Assembly: GCF_029227915.1 (NCBI RefSeq)
Contig: NC_079878.1
Coordinates: 7,564,001 to 7,628,000 of the forward strand
Length of the DNA: 64,000 bases
Source: Hydractinia symbiolongicarpus
Taxonomy: Eukaryota; Cnidaria; Hydrozoa; Anthoathecata; Hydractiniidae
Reading direction: 5' to 3'
The translations under genes and the position numbers were made by a program. Numbering within the stretch: the first letter of the stretch is position 1; every line of letters begins with the position of its first letter. This document shows positions 45,034 to 56,811 of the stretch, in pieces. The notes under the pieces were generated by a model that worked only from the letters and a program-made list of their open reading frames with translations, was not told the origin of the DNA and did not search any database.

Positions 45034-45117
45034 CTCAGGATGTTCGAGTGGTCTATGGTACTGCGTTCAGGTCGCAGTCTACATTCGTAGGCGTTGGTTC
45101 GAATCCCACTTCTGACA
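45034..45117 (+). tRNA. tRNA-Leu(CAG), C1 subfamily
   Basis: CAG; G1C, G10T, C11T, A23T, C26T, G27A, G62T. First gene of the three-gene repeat. Confidence 0.78.
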
Positions 45118-45319
45118 TAAACTTGAAGATTAAGGAAGATGCTCTCTAAAAGTCGTTAAAAACACGTGGCAACTCTACGTTTTCTTTATAAATAAAGTCC
45201 CTAGCAGATGCTTGATTGTTGTTCAACCGTACAGGTCTTTAATGTGAAAACACGGTCCTTTTAAGGTTTAAACGAATGTAAAGACCAATGACTAGTGTTT
45301 TACCTTGAAATATAGTTTT

Positions 45320-45354
45320 TATTCCTTCTATTAATCCAGAATCAATATCACTTA
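45320..45354 (+). promoter_or_regulatory. Conserved upstream spacer block (representative)
   Basis: The block with core TTAATCCAGAATCAATATCA, about -67 to -33 from the gene at 45387, is the best-conserved spacer segment across units from all parts of the window. It could be an external promoter or protein-binding element, or simply the result of homogenisation. Confidence 0.4.
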
Positions 45355-45386
45355 CATACTTGAAATTCCAAGAGGCGTAAAAGTCA

Positions 45387-45470
45387 GTCAGGATGGCCGA
45401 GTGGTCTAAGGCGCTGCGTTCAGGTCGCAGTCTACATTCGTAGGCGTGGGTTCGAATCCCACTTCTGACA
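45387..45470 (+). tRNA. tRNA-Leu(CAG), consensus
   Basis: Exact consensus; second gene of the three-gene repeat. Confidence 0.96.
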
Positions 45471-45740
45471 AAAACTTGAAGATTAAGGAAGATGCTCTCT
45501 AAAAGTCGTTAAAAAGAAGTTGCTACTCTACGTTTTCATTCTAAAGAACCTTTCCAGCATGTTCTTGACTGTTTTTCAACCGTACAGGTCGCTAATGTAG
45601 AAATACCGCCTCTTTTTAGGTTCAAACGAATGTAAAGACCAATGACTAGTGTTTTACCTTGAAATATAGTTTTTATTCCTTCTACTAATCCAGAATCAAT
45701 ATCACTTACATACTTGAAATTCCAAGAGGCGTAAAAGTCA

Positions 45741-45824
45741 GTCAGGATGGCCGAGTGGTCTAAGGCGCTGCGTTCAGGTCGCAGTCTACATTCGTAGGCG
45801 TGGGTTCGAATCCCACTTCTGACA
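45741..45824 (+). tRNA. tRNA-Leu(CAG), consensus
   Basis: Exact consensus; third gene of the three-gene repeat. Confidence 0.96.
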
Positions 45825-46094
45825 AAAACTTGAAGATTAAGGAAGATGCTCTCTAAAAGTCGTTAAAAAGAAGTTGCAACTCTATGTTTTCTTTTTAAAG
45901 AACCTTTCCAGCATGTTCTTGATTGTTGTTCTACCGTACAGGTCTTTAATGTGGAAACACGGTCCTTTTTCCTGTTCAAACGAAAGTCAAGACCAAGGAT
46001 TAAAGTTTTACTGTGAGATGTACTTTTCATTCTTTCTATTAATCCAGAATCAATATCACTTATGTACTTGACATTCGAAATGGCATAGAAGACT

Positions 46095-46178
46095 CTCAGG
46101 ATGTTCGAGTGGTCTATGGTACTGCGTTCAGGTCGCAGTCTACATTCGTAGGCGTTGGTTCGAATCCCACTTCTGACA
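46095..46178 (+). tRNA. tRNA-Leu(CAG), C1 subfamily
   Basis: CAG; same changes as at 45034. Confidence 0.78.
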
Positions 46179-46447
46179 TAAACTTGAAGATTAAGGAAGA
46201 TGCTCTCTAAAAGTCGTTAAAAACACGTGGCAACTCTACGTTTTCTTTATAAATAAAGTCCCTAGCAGATGCTTGATTGTTGTTCAACCGTACAGGTCTT
46301 TAATGTGAAAACACGGTCCTTTTAAGGTTTAAACGAATGTAAAGACCAATGACTAGTGTTTTACCTTGAAATATAGTTTTTATTCCTTCTATTAATCCAG
46401 AATCAATATCACTTACATACTTGAAATTCCAAGAGGCGTAAAAGTCA

Positions 46448-46531
46448 GTCAGGATGGCCGAGTGGTCTAAGGCGCTGCGTTCAGGTCGCAGTCTACATTC
46501 GTAGGCGTGGGTTCGAATCCCACTTCTGACA
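46448..46531 (+). tRNA. tRNA-Leu(CAG), consensus
   Basis: Exact consensus. Confidence 0.96.
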
Positions 46532-46801
46532 AAAACTTGAAGATTAAGGAAGATGCTCTCTAAAAGTCGTTAAAAAGAAGTTGCTACTCTACGTTTTCAT
46601 TCTAAAGAACCTTTCCAGCATGTTCTTGACTGTTTTTCAACCGTACAGGTCGCTAATGTAGAAATACCGCCTCTTTTTAGGTTCAAACGAATGTAAAGAC
46701 CAATGACTAGGGTTTTACCTTGAAATATAGTTTTTATTCCTTCTACTAATCCAGAATCAATATCACTTACATACTTGAAATTCCAAGAGGCGTAAAAGTC
46801 A

Positions 46802-46885
46802 GTCAGGATGGCCGAGTGGTCTAAGGCGCTGCGTTCAGGTCGCAGTCTACATTCGTAGGCGTGGGTTCGAATCCCACTTCTGACA
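46802..46885 (+). tRNA. tRNA-Leu(CAG), consensus
   Basis: Exact consensus. Confidence 0.96.
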
Positions 46886-47155
46886 AAAACTTGAAGATTA
46901 AGGAAGATGCTCTCTAAAAGTCGTTAAAAAGAAGTTGCAACTCTACGTTTTCTTTATAAAAAAAGACCCAAGAAAATGCTTGATTGTTGTTCAACCGTAC
47001 AGGTCTTTAATATGGAAACACGGTCCTTTTTCGTGTTCAAACGAAAGTCAAGACCAAGGATTAAAGTTTTACTGTGAGATGTACTTTTCATTCCTTCTAT
47101 TAATCCAGAATCAATATCACTTATGTACTTGACATTCGAAATGGCATAGAAGACT

Positions 47156-47239
47156 CTCAGGATGTTCGAGTGGTCTATGGTACTGCGTTCAGGTCGCAGT
47201 CTACATTCGTAGGCGTTGGTTCGAATCCCACTTCTGACA
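47156..47239 (+). tRNA. tRNA-Leu(CAG), C1 subfamily
   Basis: CAG; same changes as at 45034. Confidence 0.78.
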
Positions 47240-47508
47240 TAAACTTGAAGATTAAGGAAGATGCTCTATAAAAGTTGTTAAAAAGAAATTGCAACTCTAC
47301 GTTGGCTTTATACAAAAACTCCCTAGCAAATGCTTGATTGTTGTTCTACCGTACAGTTCTTTAATGTGAAAACACGGTCCTTTTTAGGTTTAAACGAATG
47401 TAAAGACCAATGACTAGTGTTTTACCTTGAAATATAGTTTTTATTCCTTCTATTAATCCAGAATCAATATCACTTACATACTTGAAATTCCAAGTGGCGT
47501 AAAAGTCA

Positions 47509-47592
47509 GTCAGGATGGCCGAGTGGTCTAAGGCGCTGCGTTCAGGTCGCAGTCTACATTCGTAGGCGTGGGTTCGAATCCCACTTCTGACA
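47509..47592 (+). tRNA. tRNA-Leu(CAG), consensus
   Basis: Exact consensus; last gene of the first large-duplication copy. Confidence 0.96.
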
Positions 47593-47861
47593 AAAACTTG
47601 AAGATTAAGGAAGATGCTCTCTAAAAGTCGTTAAAAACACGTGGCAACTCTACGTTTTCTTTATAAAAAAAGTCCCTAGCCAATACTTGATTGTTGTTCA
47701 ACCGTACAGGTCTTTAATGTGATAACACGGTCCTTTTTAGGTTTAAACGAATGTAAAGACCAATGACTAGTGTTTTACCTTGAAATATAATTTTTATTCC
47801 TTCTATTAATCCAGAATCAATATTACTTACATACTTGAAATTCAAAGTGGCGTAAAAGGTA

Positions 47862-47945
47862 GTCCGGATGGCCGAGTGGTCTAAGGCGCTACGTTCAGGT
47901 CGCAGTCTACATTCGAAGGCGTGGTTTCGAATCCCACTTCTGACA
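47862..47945 (+). tRNA. tRNA-Leu(CAG)
   Basis: CAG; A4C, G30A, T55A, G64T. Counterpart of 36876, 10,986 bp away. Confidence 0.8.
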
Positions 47946-48213
47946 TAAATTCGAAGGTTAATGAAGATACTCTCAAACAATTTAAAAAGAAATTTCACCT
48001 GTACGTTTTCTTTCTAAAGAACCTTCCTAGCATATTCTTCATTGTTGTTGAACCGTATAGGTCGCTAATTTAGAAATACGGCCTCTTTTTAGGTTCAAAC
48101 GAATGTAAAGACCAAGGACTAGTGTTTTACCTTGAAATATAGTTGTTATTCCTTCTATTAATCCAGAATTAATATCACTTACATACTTGAAATTCAAAGT
48201 GGTGTAAAAGTCA

Positions 48214-48297
48214 GTCAGGATGGCCGAGTGGTCCAAGGCACTGTGTTCAGGTCGCAATCTACATTCGTAGGCGTGGGTTCGAAACCCACTTCTGACA
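48214..48297 (+). tRNA. tRNA-Leu(CAG)
   Basis: CAG; counterpart of 37228 with the same changes. Confidence 0.86.
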
Positions 48298-48566
48298 TGA
48301 ACTTGAAGATTAAGGAAGATGCTCTCTAAAAGTCGTTAAAAAGAAGATGCCACTCTACGTTTTCTTTCTAAAGAACCTTTCCAGCATGTTCTTGATTGTT
48401 GTTCTACCGTACAGGTCTTTGATGTGGAAACACGGTCCTTTTTAGGTTTAAACGAATGTAAAGACCAATGACTAGTGTCTTTCCTTGAAATATAATTTTT
48501 ATTCCTTCTATTAATCCAGAATCAATATCACTTACATAATTGAAATTCCAAGTGGCGTAAAATTCA

Positions 48567-48650
48567 GTCAGGATTGCCGAGTGGTCTAAGGCGCTGCGTT
48601 CAGGACGCAGTCTACATTCGTAGGCGTGGGTTCGAATCACACTTCTGACA
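48567..48650 (+). tRNA. tRNA-Leu(CAG)
   Basis: CAG; G9T, T39A, C73A; counterpart of 37581. Confidence 0.85.
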
Positions 48651-48920
48651 TAAACTTGAAGATTAAGGAAGATGCTCTCTAAAAGCCGTTAAAAAGAAAT
48701 TGCAACTCTACGTTTTCTTTATAAAAAAACTCCCTAGCATATGCTTGATTGTTGTTCAACCGTACATGTCTTTAATGTAGAAACACGGTCCTTTTTTATG
48801 TTCAAACGAAAGTCAAGACCAAGGATTAATGCCTTACCATGAAAAATGTTTGTTATTCCTTCTATTAATCCAGAATCAATATTACTTACATACTTGAAAT
48901 TCAAAGTGGCGTAAAAGGTA

Positions 48921-49004
48921 GTCCGGATGGCCGAGTGGTCTAAGGCGCTACGTTCAGGTCGCAGTCTACATTCGAAGGCGTGGTTTCGAATCCCACTTCT
49001 GACA
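48921..49004 (+). tRNA. tRNA-Leu(CAG)
   Basis: CAG; A4C, G30A, T55A, G64T; counterpart of 37935. Confidence 0.8.
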
Positions 49005-49272
49005 TAAATTCGAAGGTTAATGAAGATACTCTCAAACAATTCAAAAAGAAATTTCACCTGTACGTTTTCTTTCTAAAGAACCTTCCTAGCATATTCTTGA
49101 TTGTTGTTGAACCGTATAGGTCGCTAATTTAGAAATACGGCCTCTTTTTAGGTTCAAACGAATGTAAAGACCAAGGACTAGTGTTTTACCTTGAAATATA
49201 GTTGTTATTCCTTCTATTAATCCAGAATTAATATCACTTACATACTTGAAATTCAAAGTGGTGTAAAAGTCA

Positions 49273-49356
49273 GTCAGGATGGCCGAGTGGTCCAAGGCAC
49301 TGTGTTCAGGTCGCAATCTACATTCGTAGGCGTGGGTTCGAAACCCACTTCTGACA
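49273..49356 (+). tRNA. tRNA-Leu(CAG)
   Basis: CAG; counterpart of 38287. Confidence 0.86.
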
Positions 49357-49626
49357 TGAACTTGAAGATTAAGGAAGATGCTCTCTAAAAGTCGTTAAAA
49401 AGAAGATGCCACTCTACGTTTTCTTTCTAATGAACCTTCCCAACATATTCTTGATTGTTGTTCAACCGTACAAGTCGCTAATGTAGAAATACGGCCTCTT
49501 TTTAGGTTCAAACGAATGTAAAGACGAAGGACTAGTGTTTTACCTTGAAATATGGTTGTTATTCTTTCTATTAATCCAGAATCAATATCACTTACATAGC
49601 TCAAATTCCAAGAGGCGTAAAAGTCA

Positions 49627-49710
49627 GTCAGGATGGCCGAGTGGTCTAAGGCGCTGCGTCCAGGTGGCAGTCTACATTCGTAGGCGTGGGTTTGAATCCC
49701 ACTTCTGACA
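49627..49710 (+). tRNA. tRNA-Leu(CAG), C before anticodon
   Basis: CAG; T34C, C40G, C67T. T34C is new relative to the counterpart at 38641. Confidence 0.82.
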
Positions 49711-49980
49711 AAAACTTAAAGATTAAGGAAGATGCTCTCTAAAAGTCGTTAAAAAGAAGTTGCTACACTACGTTTTCATTCTAAAGAACCTTTCTAGCAT
49801 GTTCTTGATTGTTTTTCAACCGTACAGGTCGCTAATGTAGAAATACGGCCTTTTTTTAGGTTTAAACGAATGTAAAGACGAAGGACTAGTGTTTTACCCT
49901 GAAATATGGTTGTTATTCCTTCTATTAATCCAGAATCAATATCGCTTACATACTTGAAATTCCAAGTGATGTAAAAGTCA

Positions 49981-50064
49981 GTCAGGATGGCCGAGTAGTC
50001 TAAGGCGCTGCGTTCAGGTCGTAGTTTACATTCGTAGGCGTGGGTTTGAATCCCACTTCTGACA
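49981..50064 (+). tRNA. tRNA-Leu(CAG)
   Basis: CAG; G17A, C42T, C46T, C67T. Confidence 0.84.
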
Positions 50065-50334
50065 TAAGTTTGAAGATTAAGGAAGATGCTCTCTAAAAGT
50101 CGTTAAAAAGAAGTTGCAACTCTACGTTTTCTTTATAAAAAAAGTCCCTCGCATATGCTTGATTGTTGTTCAACCGTACAGGTCTTTAATGTAGAAACAC
50201 GGTCCTTTTTTATGTTCAAACGAAAGTCAAGACCAAGGATTAAGGTTGTACCGCGAAACATACTTGTTATTGCTTCTATAAATCCAGAATCAATATCACT
50301 TACATACTTGACATTCAAAATGGTATAGCAGACT

Positions 50335-50418
50335 CTCAGGATTCCTGAGTGGTCTATGGCGCTGCGTTCAGGTCGCAGTTTACATTCGCAGGCGTGGGTT
50401 CGAATCGCACTTCTGACA
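50335..50418 (+). tRNA. tRNA-Leu(CAG), C1 subfamily
   Basis: CAG; counterpart of 39349. Confidence 0.74.
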
Positions 50419-50686
50419 TGCAATTGGTGATTAAGAAGGATGCTCTTTAAAAGTCGTTAAAGAGAAGTTGCAACTCTACGTTTTCTTTATAAAAAAACTC
50501 CCTAGCATATGCTTGATTGTTGCTCAACCGTACATGTCTTTAATGTAGAAACACGGTCTTTTTTATGTTCAAACGAAAGTCAAGACCAAGGATTAATGCC
50601 TTACCATGAAAATGGCTGTTATTCCTTCTATTAATCCAGAATCAATATTACTTACATACTTGAAATTCAAAGTGGCGTAAAAGGTA

Positions 50687-50770
50687 GTCAGGATGGCCGA
50701 GTGGTCTAAGGAGCTGCGTTCAGGTTGCAGTCCACATTCGTAGGCGTGGTTTCGAATCCCACTTCTGACA
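50687..50770 (+). tRNA. tRNA-Leu(CAG)
   Basis: CAG; C26A, C40T, T47C, G64T; counterpart of 39701. Confidence 0.82.
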
Positions 50771-51041
50771 TAAATTTGAAGGTTAATGAAGCTGCTCTCA
50801 AACAATTTAAAAAGAAATTTCACCTGTACGCTTTCTTTCTAAAGAACCTTCTCAGCATATTCTTGATTGTTGCTGTTCAACCGTACAGGTCGCTAATGCG
50901 GAAATACGGTTTCTTTTTAGGTTCAAACGAATGTAAAGACCAAGGACTAGTGTTTTACCTTGAAATATGGTTGTTATTCCTTCTATTAATCCAGAATCAA
51001 TATCACTTACATACTTGAAATTCCAAGTGGTGTAAAAGTCA

Positions 51042-51125
51042 GTCAGGATGGCCGAGTGGTCTAAGGCGCTGCGTTTAGATCGCAGTCTACATTCGTAGGC
51101 GTGGGTTCGAATCACACTTCTGACA
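51042..51125 (+). tRNA. tRNA-Leu, anticodon UAG
   Basis: UAG; C73A; counterpart of 40056. Confidence 0.88.
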
Positions 51126-51395
51126 TAAACTTGAAGATTAAGGAAGATGCTCTCTAAAAGCCGTTAAAAAGAAATTGCAACTCTACGTTTTCTTTATAAA
51201 AAAACTCCCTAGCATATGCTTGATTGTTGTTCAACCGTACATGTCTTTAATGTAGAAACACGGTCCTTTTTTATGTTCAAACGAAAGTCAAGACCAAGGA
51301 TTAATGCCTTACTATGAAAAATGTTTGTTATTCCTTCTATTAATCCAGAATCAATATTACTTACATACTTGAAATTCAAAGTGGCGTAAAAGGTA

Positions 51396-51479
51396 GTCCG
51401 GATTGCCGAGTGGTCTAAGGCGCTACGTTCAGGTCGCAGTCTACATTCGAAGGCGTGGTTTCGAATCCCACTTCTGACA
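51396..51479 (+). tRNA. tRNA-Leu(CAG)
   Basis: CAG; A4C, G9T, G30A, T55A, G64T; counterpart of 40410. Confidence 0.79.
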
Positions 51480-51747
51480 TAAATTCGAAGGTTAATGAAG
51501 ATACTCTCAAACAATTTAAAAAAAAATTTCACCTGTACGTTTTCTTTCTAAAGAACCTTCCTAGCATATTCTTGATTGTTGTTGAACCGTATAGGTCGCT
51601 AATGTAGAAATACGGCCTCTTTTTAGGTTCAAACGAATGTAAAGACCAAGGACTAGTGTTTTACCTTGAAATATAGTTGTTATTCCTTCTATTAATCCAG
51701 AATTAATATCACTTACATACTTGAAATTCAAAGTGGTGTAAAAGTCC

Positions 51748-51831
51748 GTCAGGATGGCCGAGTGGTCCAAGGCACTGTGTTCAGGTCGCAATCTACATTC
51801 GTAGGCGTGGGTTCGAAACCCACTTCTGACA
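51748..51831 (+). tRNA. tRNA-Leu(CAG)
   Basis: CAG; counterpart of 40762; followed by the same 30-bp spacer duplication. Confidence 0.86.
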
Positions 51832-51866
51832 TGAACTTGAAGATTACGGAAGATGCTCTCTAAAAG

Positions 51867-51926
51867 TCGTTAAAAAGAAGTTGCAACTCTAGTCAGTCGT
51901 TAAAAAGAAGTTGCCACTCCACGGTT
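51867..51926 (+). repeat. 30-bp spacer duplication (copy)
   Basis: Same structure as at 40881-40940, carried over by the 10,986-bp duplication. Confidence 0.85.
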
Positions 51927-52131
51927 TCTTTCTAAAGAACCTTCCCAGCATATTCTTGATTGTTGTTCAACCGTACATGTCGCTAATGTAGTAATACGGC
52001 CTCTTTTTAGGTTCAAACGAATGTAAAGACGAAGGACTAGTGTTTTACCTTGAAATGTGGTTGTTATTCTTTCTATTAATCCAGAATCAATATCACTTAC
52101 ATACTTGAAATTCCAAGTGATGTAAAAGTCA

Positions 52132-52215
52132 GTCAGGATGGCCGAGTGGTCTAAGGCGCTGCGTTCAGGTCGCAGTCTACATTCGTAGGCCTAGGTTCGA
52201 AATCCACTTCTGACA
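52132..52215 (+). tRNA. tRNA-Leu(CAG)
   Basis: CAG; G60C, G62A, T71A, C72T; counterpart of 41146. Confidence 0.78.
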
Positions 52216-52485
52216 TAAACTTGAGGATTAAGGAAGATGCTCTCTAAAAGTCGTTAAAAAGAAGTTGCAACTCTACGTTTTCTTTATAAAAAAGCTCCCT
52301 AGCAAATGCTTGATTGTTGTTTAACCGTACAGGTCTTTAATGTGGAAACACGGTCCTTTTTCGTGTTCAAACGAAAGTCAAGACCAAGGATTAAAGTTTT
52401 ACTGTGAGATGTACTTTTCATTCCTTCTATTAATCCAGAATCAATATCACTTATGTACTTGACATTAAAAATGGCATTGAAGACT

Positions 52486-52569
52486 CTCAGGATGTTCGAG
52501 TGGTCTATGGCACTGCGTTCAGGTCGCAGTCTACATTCGCAGGCGTGGGTTCGAATCCCACTTCTGACA
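52486..52569 (+). tRNA. tRNA-Leu(CAG), C1 subfamily
   Basis: CAG; counterpart of 41500. Confidence 0.78.
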
Positions 52570-52838
52570 TAAGTTTGAAGATTAAGGAAGATGCTCTATA
52601 AAAGTTGTTAAAAAGAAATTGCAACTCTACGTTGGCTTTATACAAAAACTCCCTAGCAAATGCTTGATTGTTGTTCTACCGTACAGGTCTTTAATGTGGA
52701 AACACGGTCCTTTTTAGGTTTAAACGAATGTAAAGACCAATGACTAGTGTTTTACCTTGAAATATAATTTTTATTCCTTCTATTAATCCAGAATCAATAT
52801 CACTTACATAATTGAAATTCCAAGTGGCGTAAAAGTCA

Positions 52839-52922
52839 GTCAGGATGGCCGAGTGGTCTAAGGCGCTGCGTTCAGGTCGCAGTCTACATTCGTAGGCGTG
52901 GGTTCGAATCCAACTTCTGACA
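52839..52922 (+). tRNA. tRNA-Leu(CAG)
   Basis: CAG; C74A; counterpart of 41853. Confidence 0.92.
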
Positions 52923-53192
52923 AAAACTTGAAGATTAAGGAAGATGCTCTCTAAAAGTCGTTAAAAAGAAGTTGCCACTCTACGTTTTCTTTCTAAAGAA
53001 CCTTTCCAGCATGTTCTTGATTATTGTTCAACCGTACAGGTCGCTAATGTAGAAATACGGTCCTACTTTAGGATCACACGAAAGTCAAGACCAAGGGTTA
53101 AAGTTTTACTGTGAGATATACTTTTTATTCCTGCTGTTAATCCAGAATCAATATTACTTATATACTTGACATTCGATTTGACGCAAAAGACA

Positions 53193-53276
53193 GTCAGGAT
53201 GGCTGAGCGGTGTAAGGCGCTGCGTTCAGGTCGCAATCTACATTTGTAGGCATGGGTTCGAATCCCACTTCTTAGA
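53193..53276 (+). tRNA. tRNA-Leu(CAG), 3' end TTCTTAGA
   Basis: CAG; as at 32279; differs from its counterpart 42207 at position 27. Confidence 0.76.
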
Positions 53277-53545
53277 TGTAATTGGTGATTAAGAAGGATT
53301 CTCTTTAAAATGTGGAAAATGAAATTGCAACAGTAAGTGTTCTTTATGAGAAACCTTCCTATAATATCCTTTATGGTTGTTCAACCGTACAGGTCGTTAA
53401 TGTAGAAACACTGCCTCCTCTTAGGTTCAAACGAAAGTCAAGACCAAGGATTAAAGTTTTACTGTGAGATGTACTTTTCATTCCTTCTATTAATTCAGAA
53501 TCAATATCACTTATGTACTTGACATTCGAAATGGCATAGAAGTCT

Positions 53546-53629
53546 CTCAGGGTGTTCGAGTGGTCTATGGCACTGCGTTCAGGTTGCAATCTACATTTAT
53601 AGGCGTGGGTTCGAATCCCACTTTTGACA
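53546..53629 (+). tRNA. tRNA-Leu(CAG), C1 subfamily
   Basis: CAG; G1C, A7G, G10T, C11T, A23T, G27A, C40T, G44A, C53T, G54A, C79T. First of three units absent from the first large-duplication copy. Confidence 0.72.
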
Positions 53630-53899
53630 TGTAATTGGTGATTAAGAGGGATGCTCTTTAAAATGTGGAAATTGAATTTGCAACAGTAAGTGTTCTTTAT
53701 GAGAAACCTTCCTATAATATCCTTTATGGTTGTTCAACCGTACAGGTCGTTAATGTAGAAACACGGCCTCTTTTTAGGTTCAAAACGAATGTAAAGACCA
53801 AGGACTAGTGTTTTACCTTGAAATATAGTTGTTATTCCTTCTTTTAATCCAGAATCAATATCACTTACATACTTGAAATTCCAAGTGGCGTAAAATTCA

Positions 53900-53983
53900 G
53901 TCAGGATGGCCGAGTGGTCTAAGGCGCTGCGTTCAGGACGCAGTCTACATTCGTAGGCGTGGCTTCGAATCACACTTCTGACA
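53900..53983 (+). tRNA. tRNA-Leu(CAG)
   Basis: CAG; T39A, G64C, C73A. Second extra unit; same gene variant as 63798. Confidence 0.83.
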
Positions 53984-54253
53984 TGAACTTGAAGATTAAG
54001 GAAGATGCTCTCCAAAAGTCGTTAAAGAGAAGTTGCCACTCTATGTTTTCTTTCTAATGAACCTTCCCAGCATATTCTTGATTGTTGTTCAACCGTACAG
54101 GTCGCTAATGTAGAAATACGGCCTCTTTTTAGGTTCAAACGAATGTAAAGACGAAGGACTAGTGTTTTACCTTGAAATATGGTTGTTATTCTTTCTATTA
54201 ATCCAGAATCAATATCACTTACATACTTGAAATTCCAAGTGATGTAAAAGTCA

Positions 54254-54337
54254 GTCAAGTTGGCCGAGTGGTCTAAGGCGCTGCGTTCAGGTGGCAGTCT
54301 ACATTCGTAGGCGTAGGTTCGAAACCCACTTCTGACA
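54254..54337 (+). tRNA. tRNA-Leu(CAG)
   Basis: CAG; G5A, A7T, C40G, G62A, T71A. Two acceptor pairs open. Third extra unit. Confidence 0.77.
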
Positions 54338-54607
54338 TAAACTTGAGGATTAAGGACGATGCTCTCTAAAAGTCGTTAAAAAAAAGTTGCAACTCTACGT
54401 TTTCTTTATAAAAAAGCTCCCTAGCAAATGCTTGATTGTTGTTTAACCGTACAGGTCTTTAATGTGGAAACACGGTCCTTTTTCGTGTTCAAACGAAAGT
54501 CAAGACCAAGGATTAAAGTTTTACTGTGAGATGTACTTTTCAATCCTTCTATTAATCCAGAATCAATATCACTTATGTACTTGACATTCGAAATGGCATA
54601 GAAGACT

Positions 54608-54691
54608 CTCAGGATGTTCGAGTGGTCTATTGCACTGCGTTCAGGACGCAGTCTACATTCGTAGGCATGGGTTCGAATCCCACTTCTGACA
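54608..54691 (+). tRNA. tRNA-Leu(CAG), C1 subfamily
   Basis: CAG; counterpart of 42560, now at an offset of 12,048 bp. Confidence 0.75.
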
Positions 54692-54960
54692 TAAGTTTGA
54701 AGATAAAGGAAGATGCTCTATAAAAGTCGTTAAAAAGAAATTGCAACTCTACGTTGGCTTTATACAAAAACTCCCTAGCAAATGCTTGATTGTTGTTCTA
54801 CCGTACAGGTCTTTAATGTGGAAACGCGGTCCTATTTAGATTTAAACGATTGTAAAAACCAATGACTAGTGTTTTACCTTGAAATATAGTTTTTATTCCT
54901 TCTATTAATCCAGAATCAATATCACTTAAATAATTGAAATTCCAAGTGGCGTAAAAGTCA

Positions 54961-55044
54961 GTCAGGATGGCCGAGTGGTCTAAGGCGCTGCGTTCAGGTC
55001 GCAGTCTACATTCGTAGGCGTGGGTTCGAATCCCACTTCTGACA
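54961..55044 (+). tRNA. tRNA-Leu(CAG), consensus
   Basis: Exact consensus. Confidence 0.96.
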
Positions 55045-55313
55045 TAAACTTGAAGATTAAGGAAGATGCTCTTTAAAAGTCGTTAAAAACACGTTGCAAC
55101 TCTACGTTTTCTTTATAAAAAAAGTCCCTAGCAAATGCTTGATTGTTGTTCAACTGTACAGGTCTTTAATGTGAAAACACGGTCCTTTCTAGGTTTAAAC
55201 GAATGTAAAGACCAATGACTAGTGTTTTACCTTGAAATATAGTTTTTATTCCTTCTATTAATCCAGAATCAATATCACTTACATACTTGAAATTCCAAGA
55301 GGCGTAAAAGTCA

Positions 55314-55397
55314 GTCAGGATGGCCGAGTGGTCTAAGGCGCTGCGTTCAGGTCGCAGTCTACATTCGTAGGCGTGGGTTCGAATCCCACTTCTGACA
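55314..55397 (+). tRNA. tRNA-Leu(CAG), consensus
   Basis: Exact consensus. Confidence 0.96.
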
Positions 55398-55666
55398 AAA
55401 ACTTAAAGATTAAGGAAGATGCTCTGTAAAAGTCGTTAAAAAGAAATTGCTACACTACATTTTCATTCTAAAGAACCATTCCAGCATGTTCTTGATTGTT
55501 GTTCAACCGTACAGGTCGCTAATGTAGAAATACGGCCTTTTTTAGGTTCAAACGAATGTAAAGACGAAGGACTAGTGTTTTACCCTGAAATATGGTTGTT
55601 ATTCCTTCTATTAATCCAGAATCAATATCACTTACATACTTGAAATTCCAAGTGATGTAAAAGTCA

Positions 55667-55750
55667 GTCAGGATGTCCGAGTAGTCTAAGGCGCTGCGTT
55701 CAGGTCGTAGTCTACATTCGTAGGCGTGGGTTCGAATCCCACTTCTGACA
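55667..55750 (+). tRNA. tRNA-Leu(CAG)
   Basis: CAG; G10T, G17A, C42T; counterpart of 43619. Confidence 0.85.
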
Positions 55751-56020
55751 TAAGTTTGAAGATTAAGGAAGATGCTCTCTAAAAGTCGTTAAAAAGAAGT
55801 TGCAACTCTACGTTTTCTTTATAAAAAAAGTCCCTAGCATATGCTTGGTTGTTGTTCAACCGTACAGGTCTTTAATGTAGAAACACGGTCCTTTTTTATG
55901 TTCAAACGAAAGTCAAGACCAAGGATTAAGGTTGTACCGCGAAACATACTTGTTATTGCTTCTATAAATCCAGAATCAATATCACTTACATACTTGACAT
56001 TCGAAATGGTATAGAAGACT

Positions 56021-56104
56021 CTCAGGATGCCTGAGTGGTCTATGGCGCTGCGTTCAGGTCGCAGTTTACATTCGCAGGCGTGGGTTCGAATCGCACTTCT
56101 GACA
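56021..56104 (+). tRNA. tRNA-Leu(CAG), C1 subfamily
   Basis: CAG; counterpart of 43973. Confidence 0.75.
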
Positions 56105-56372
56105 TGCAATTGGTGATTAAGAAGGATGCTCTTTAAAAGTCGTTAAAGAGAAGTTACAACTCTACGTTTTCTTTATAAAAAAACTCCCTAGTATATGCTT
56201 GATTGTTGCTCAACCGTACATGTCTTTAATGTAGAAACACGGTCTTTTTTATGTTCAAACGAAAGTCAAGACCAAGGATTAATACCTTACCATGAAAATG
56301 GCTGTTATTCCTTCTATTAATCCAGAACCAATACTTCTTACATACTTGAAATTCAAAGTGGCGTAAAAGGTA

Positions 56373-56456
56373 GTCAGGATGGCCGAGTGATCTAAGGAGC
56401 TGCGTTCAGGTTGCAGTCCACATTCGTAGGCGAGGTTTCGAATCCCACTTCTGACA
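56373..56456 (+). tRNA. tRNA-Leu(CAG)
   Basis: CAG; counterpart of 44325 with the same six changes. Confidence 0.76.
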
Positions 56457-56727
56457 TAAATTTGAAGGTTAATGAAGCTGCTCTCAAACAATTTAAAAAG
56501 AAATTTCACCTGTACGCTTTCTTTCTAAAGAACCTTCTCAGCATATTCTTGATTGTTGCTGTTCAACCGTACAGGTCGCTAATGCGGAAATACGGTTTCT
56601 TTTTAGGTTCAAACGAATGTAAATACCAAGGACTAGTGTTTTACCTGGAAATATGGTTGTTATTCTTTCTATTAATCCAGAATCAATATCACTTACATAC
56701 TTGAAATTCCAAGTGGTGTAAAAGTCA

Positions 56728-56811
56728 GTCAGGATGGCCGAGTGGTCTAAGGCGCTGCGTTTAGATCGCAGTTTACATTCGTAGGCGTGGGTTCGAAACC
56801 CACTTCTGACA
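56728..56811 (+). tRNA. tRNA-Leu, anticodon UAG
   Basis: UAG; C46T, T71A; T-stem fully paired. Counterpart of 44680, which also has C53T. Confidence 0.9.

Larger units (their letters stand above)
36800..47785 (+). repeat. Large tandem duplication, first copy (31 units)
   Basis: Genes 36876 to 47509 recur in order in the next segment, at +10,986 bp up to 42207 and at +12,048 bp from 42560. Edges are approximate and lie in spacer sequence shared by both sides. Confidence 0.9.
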
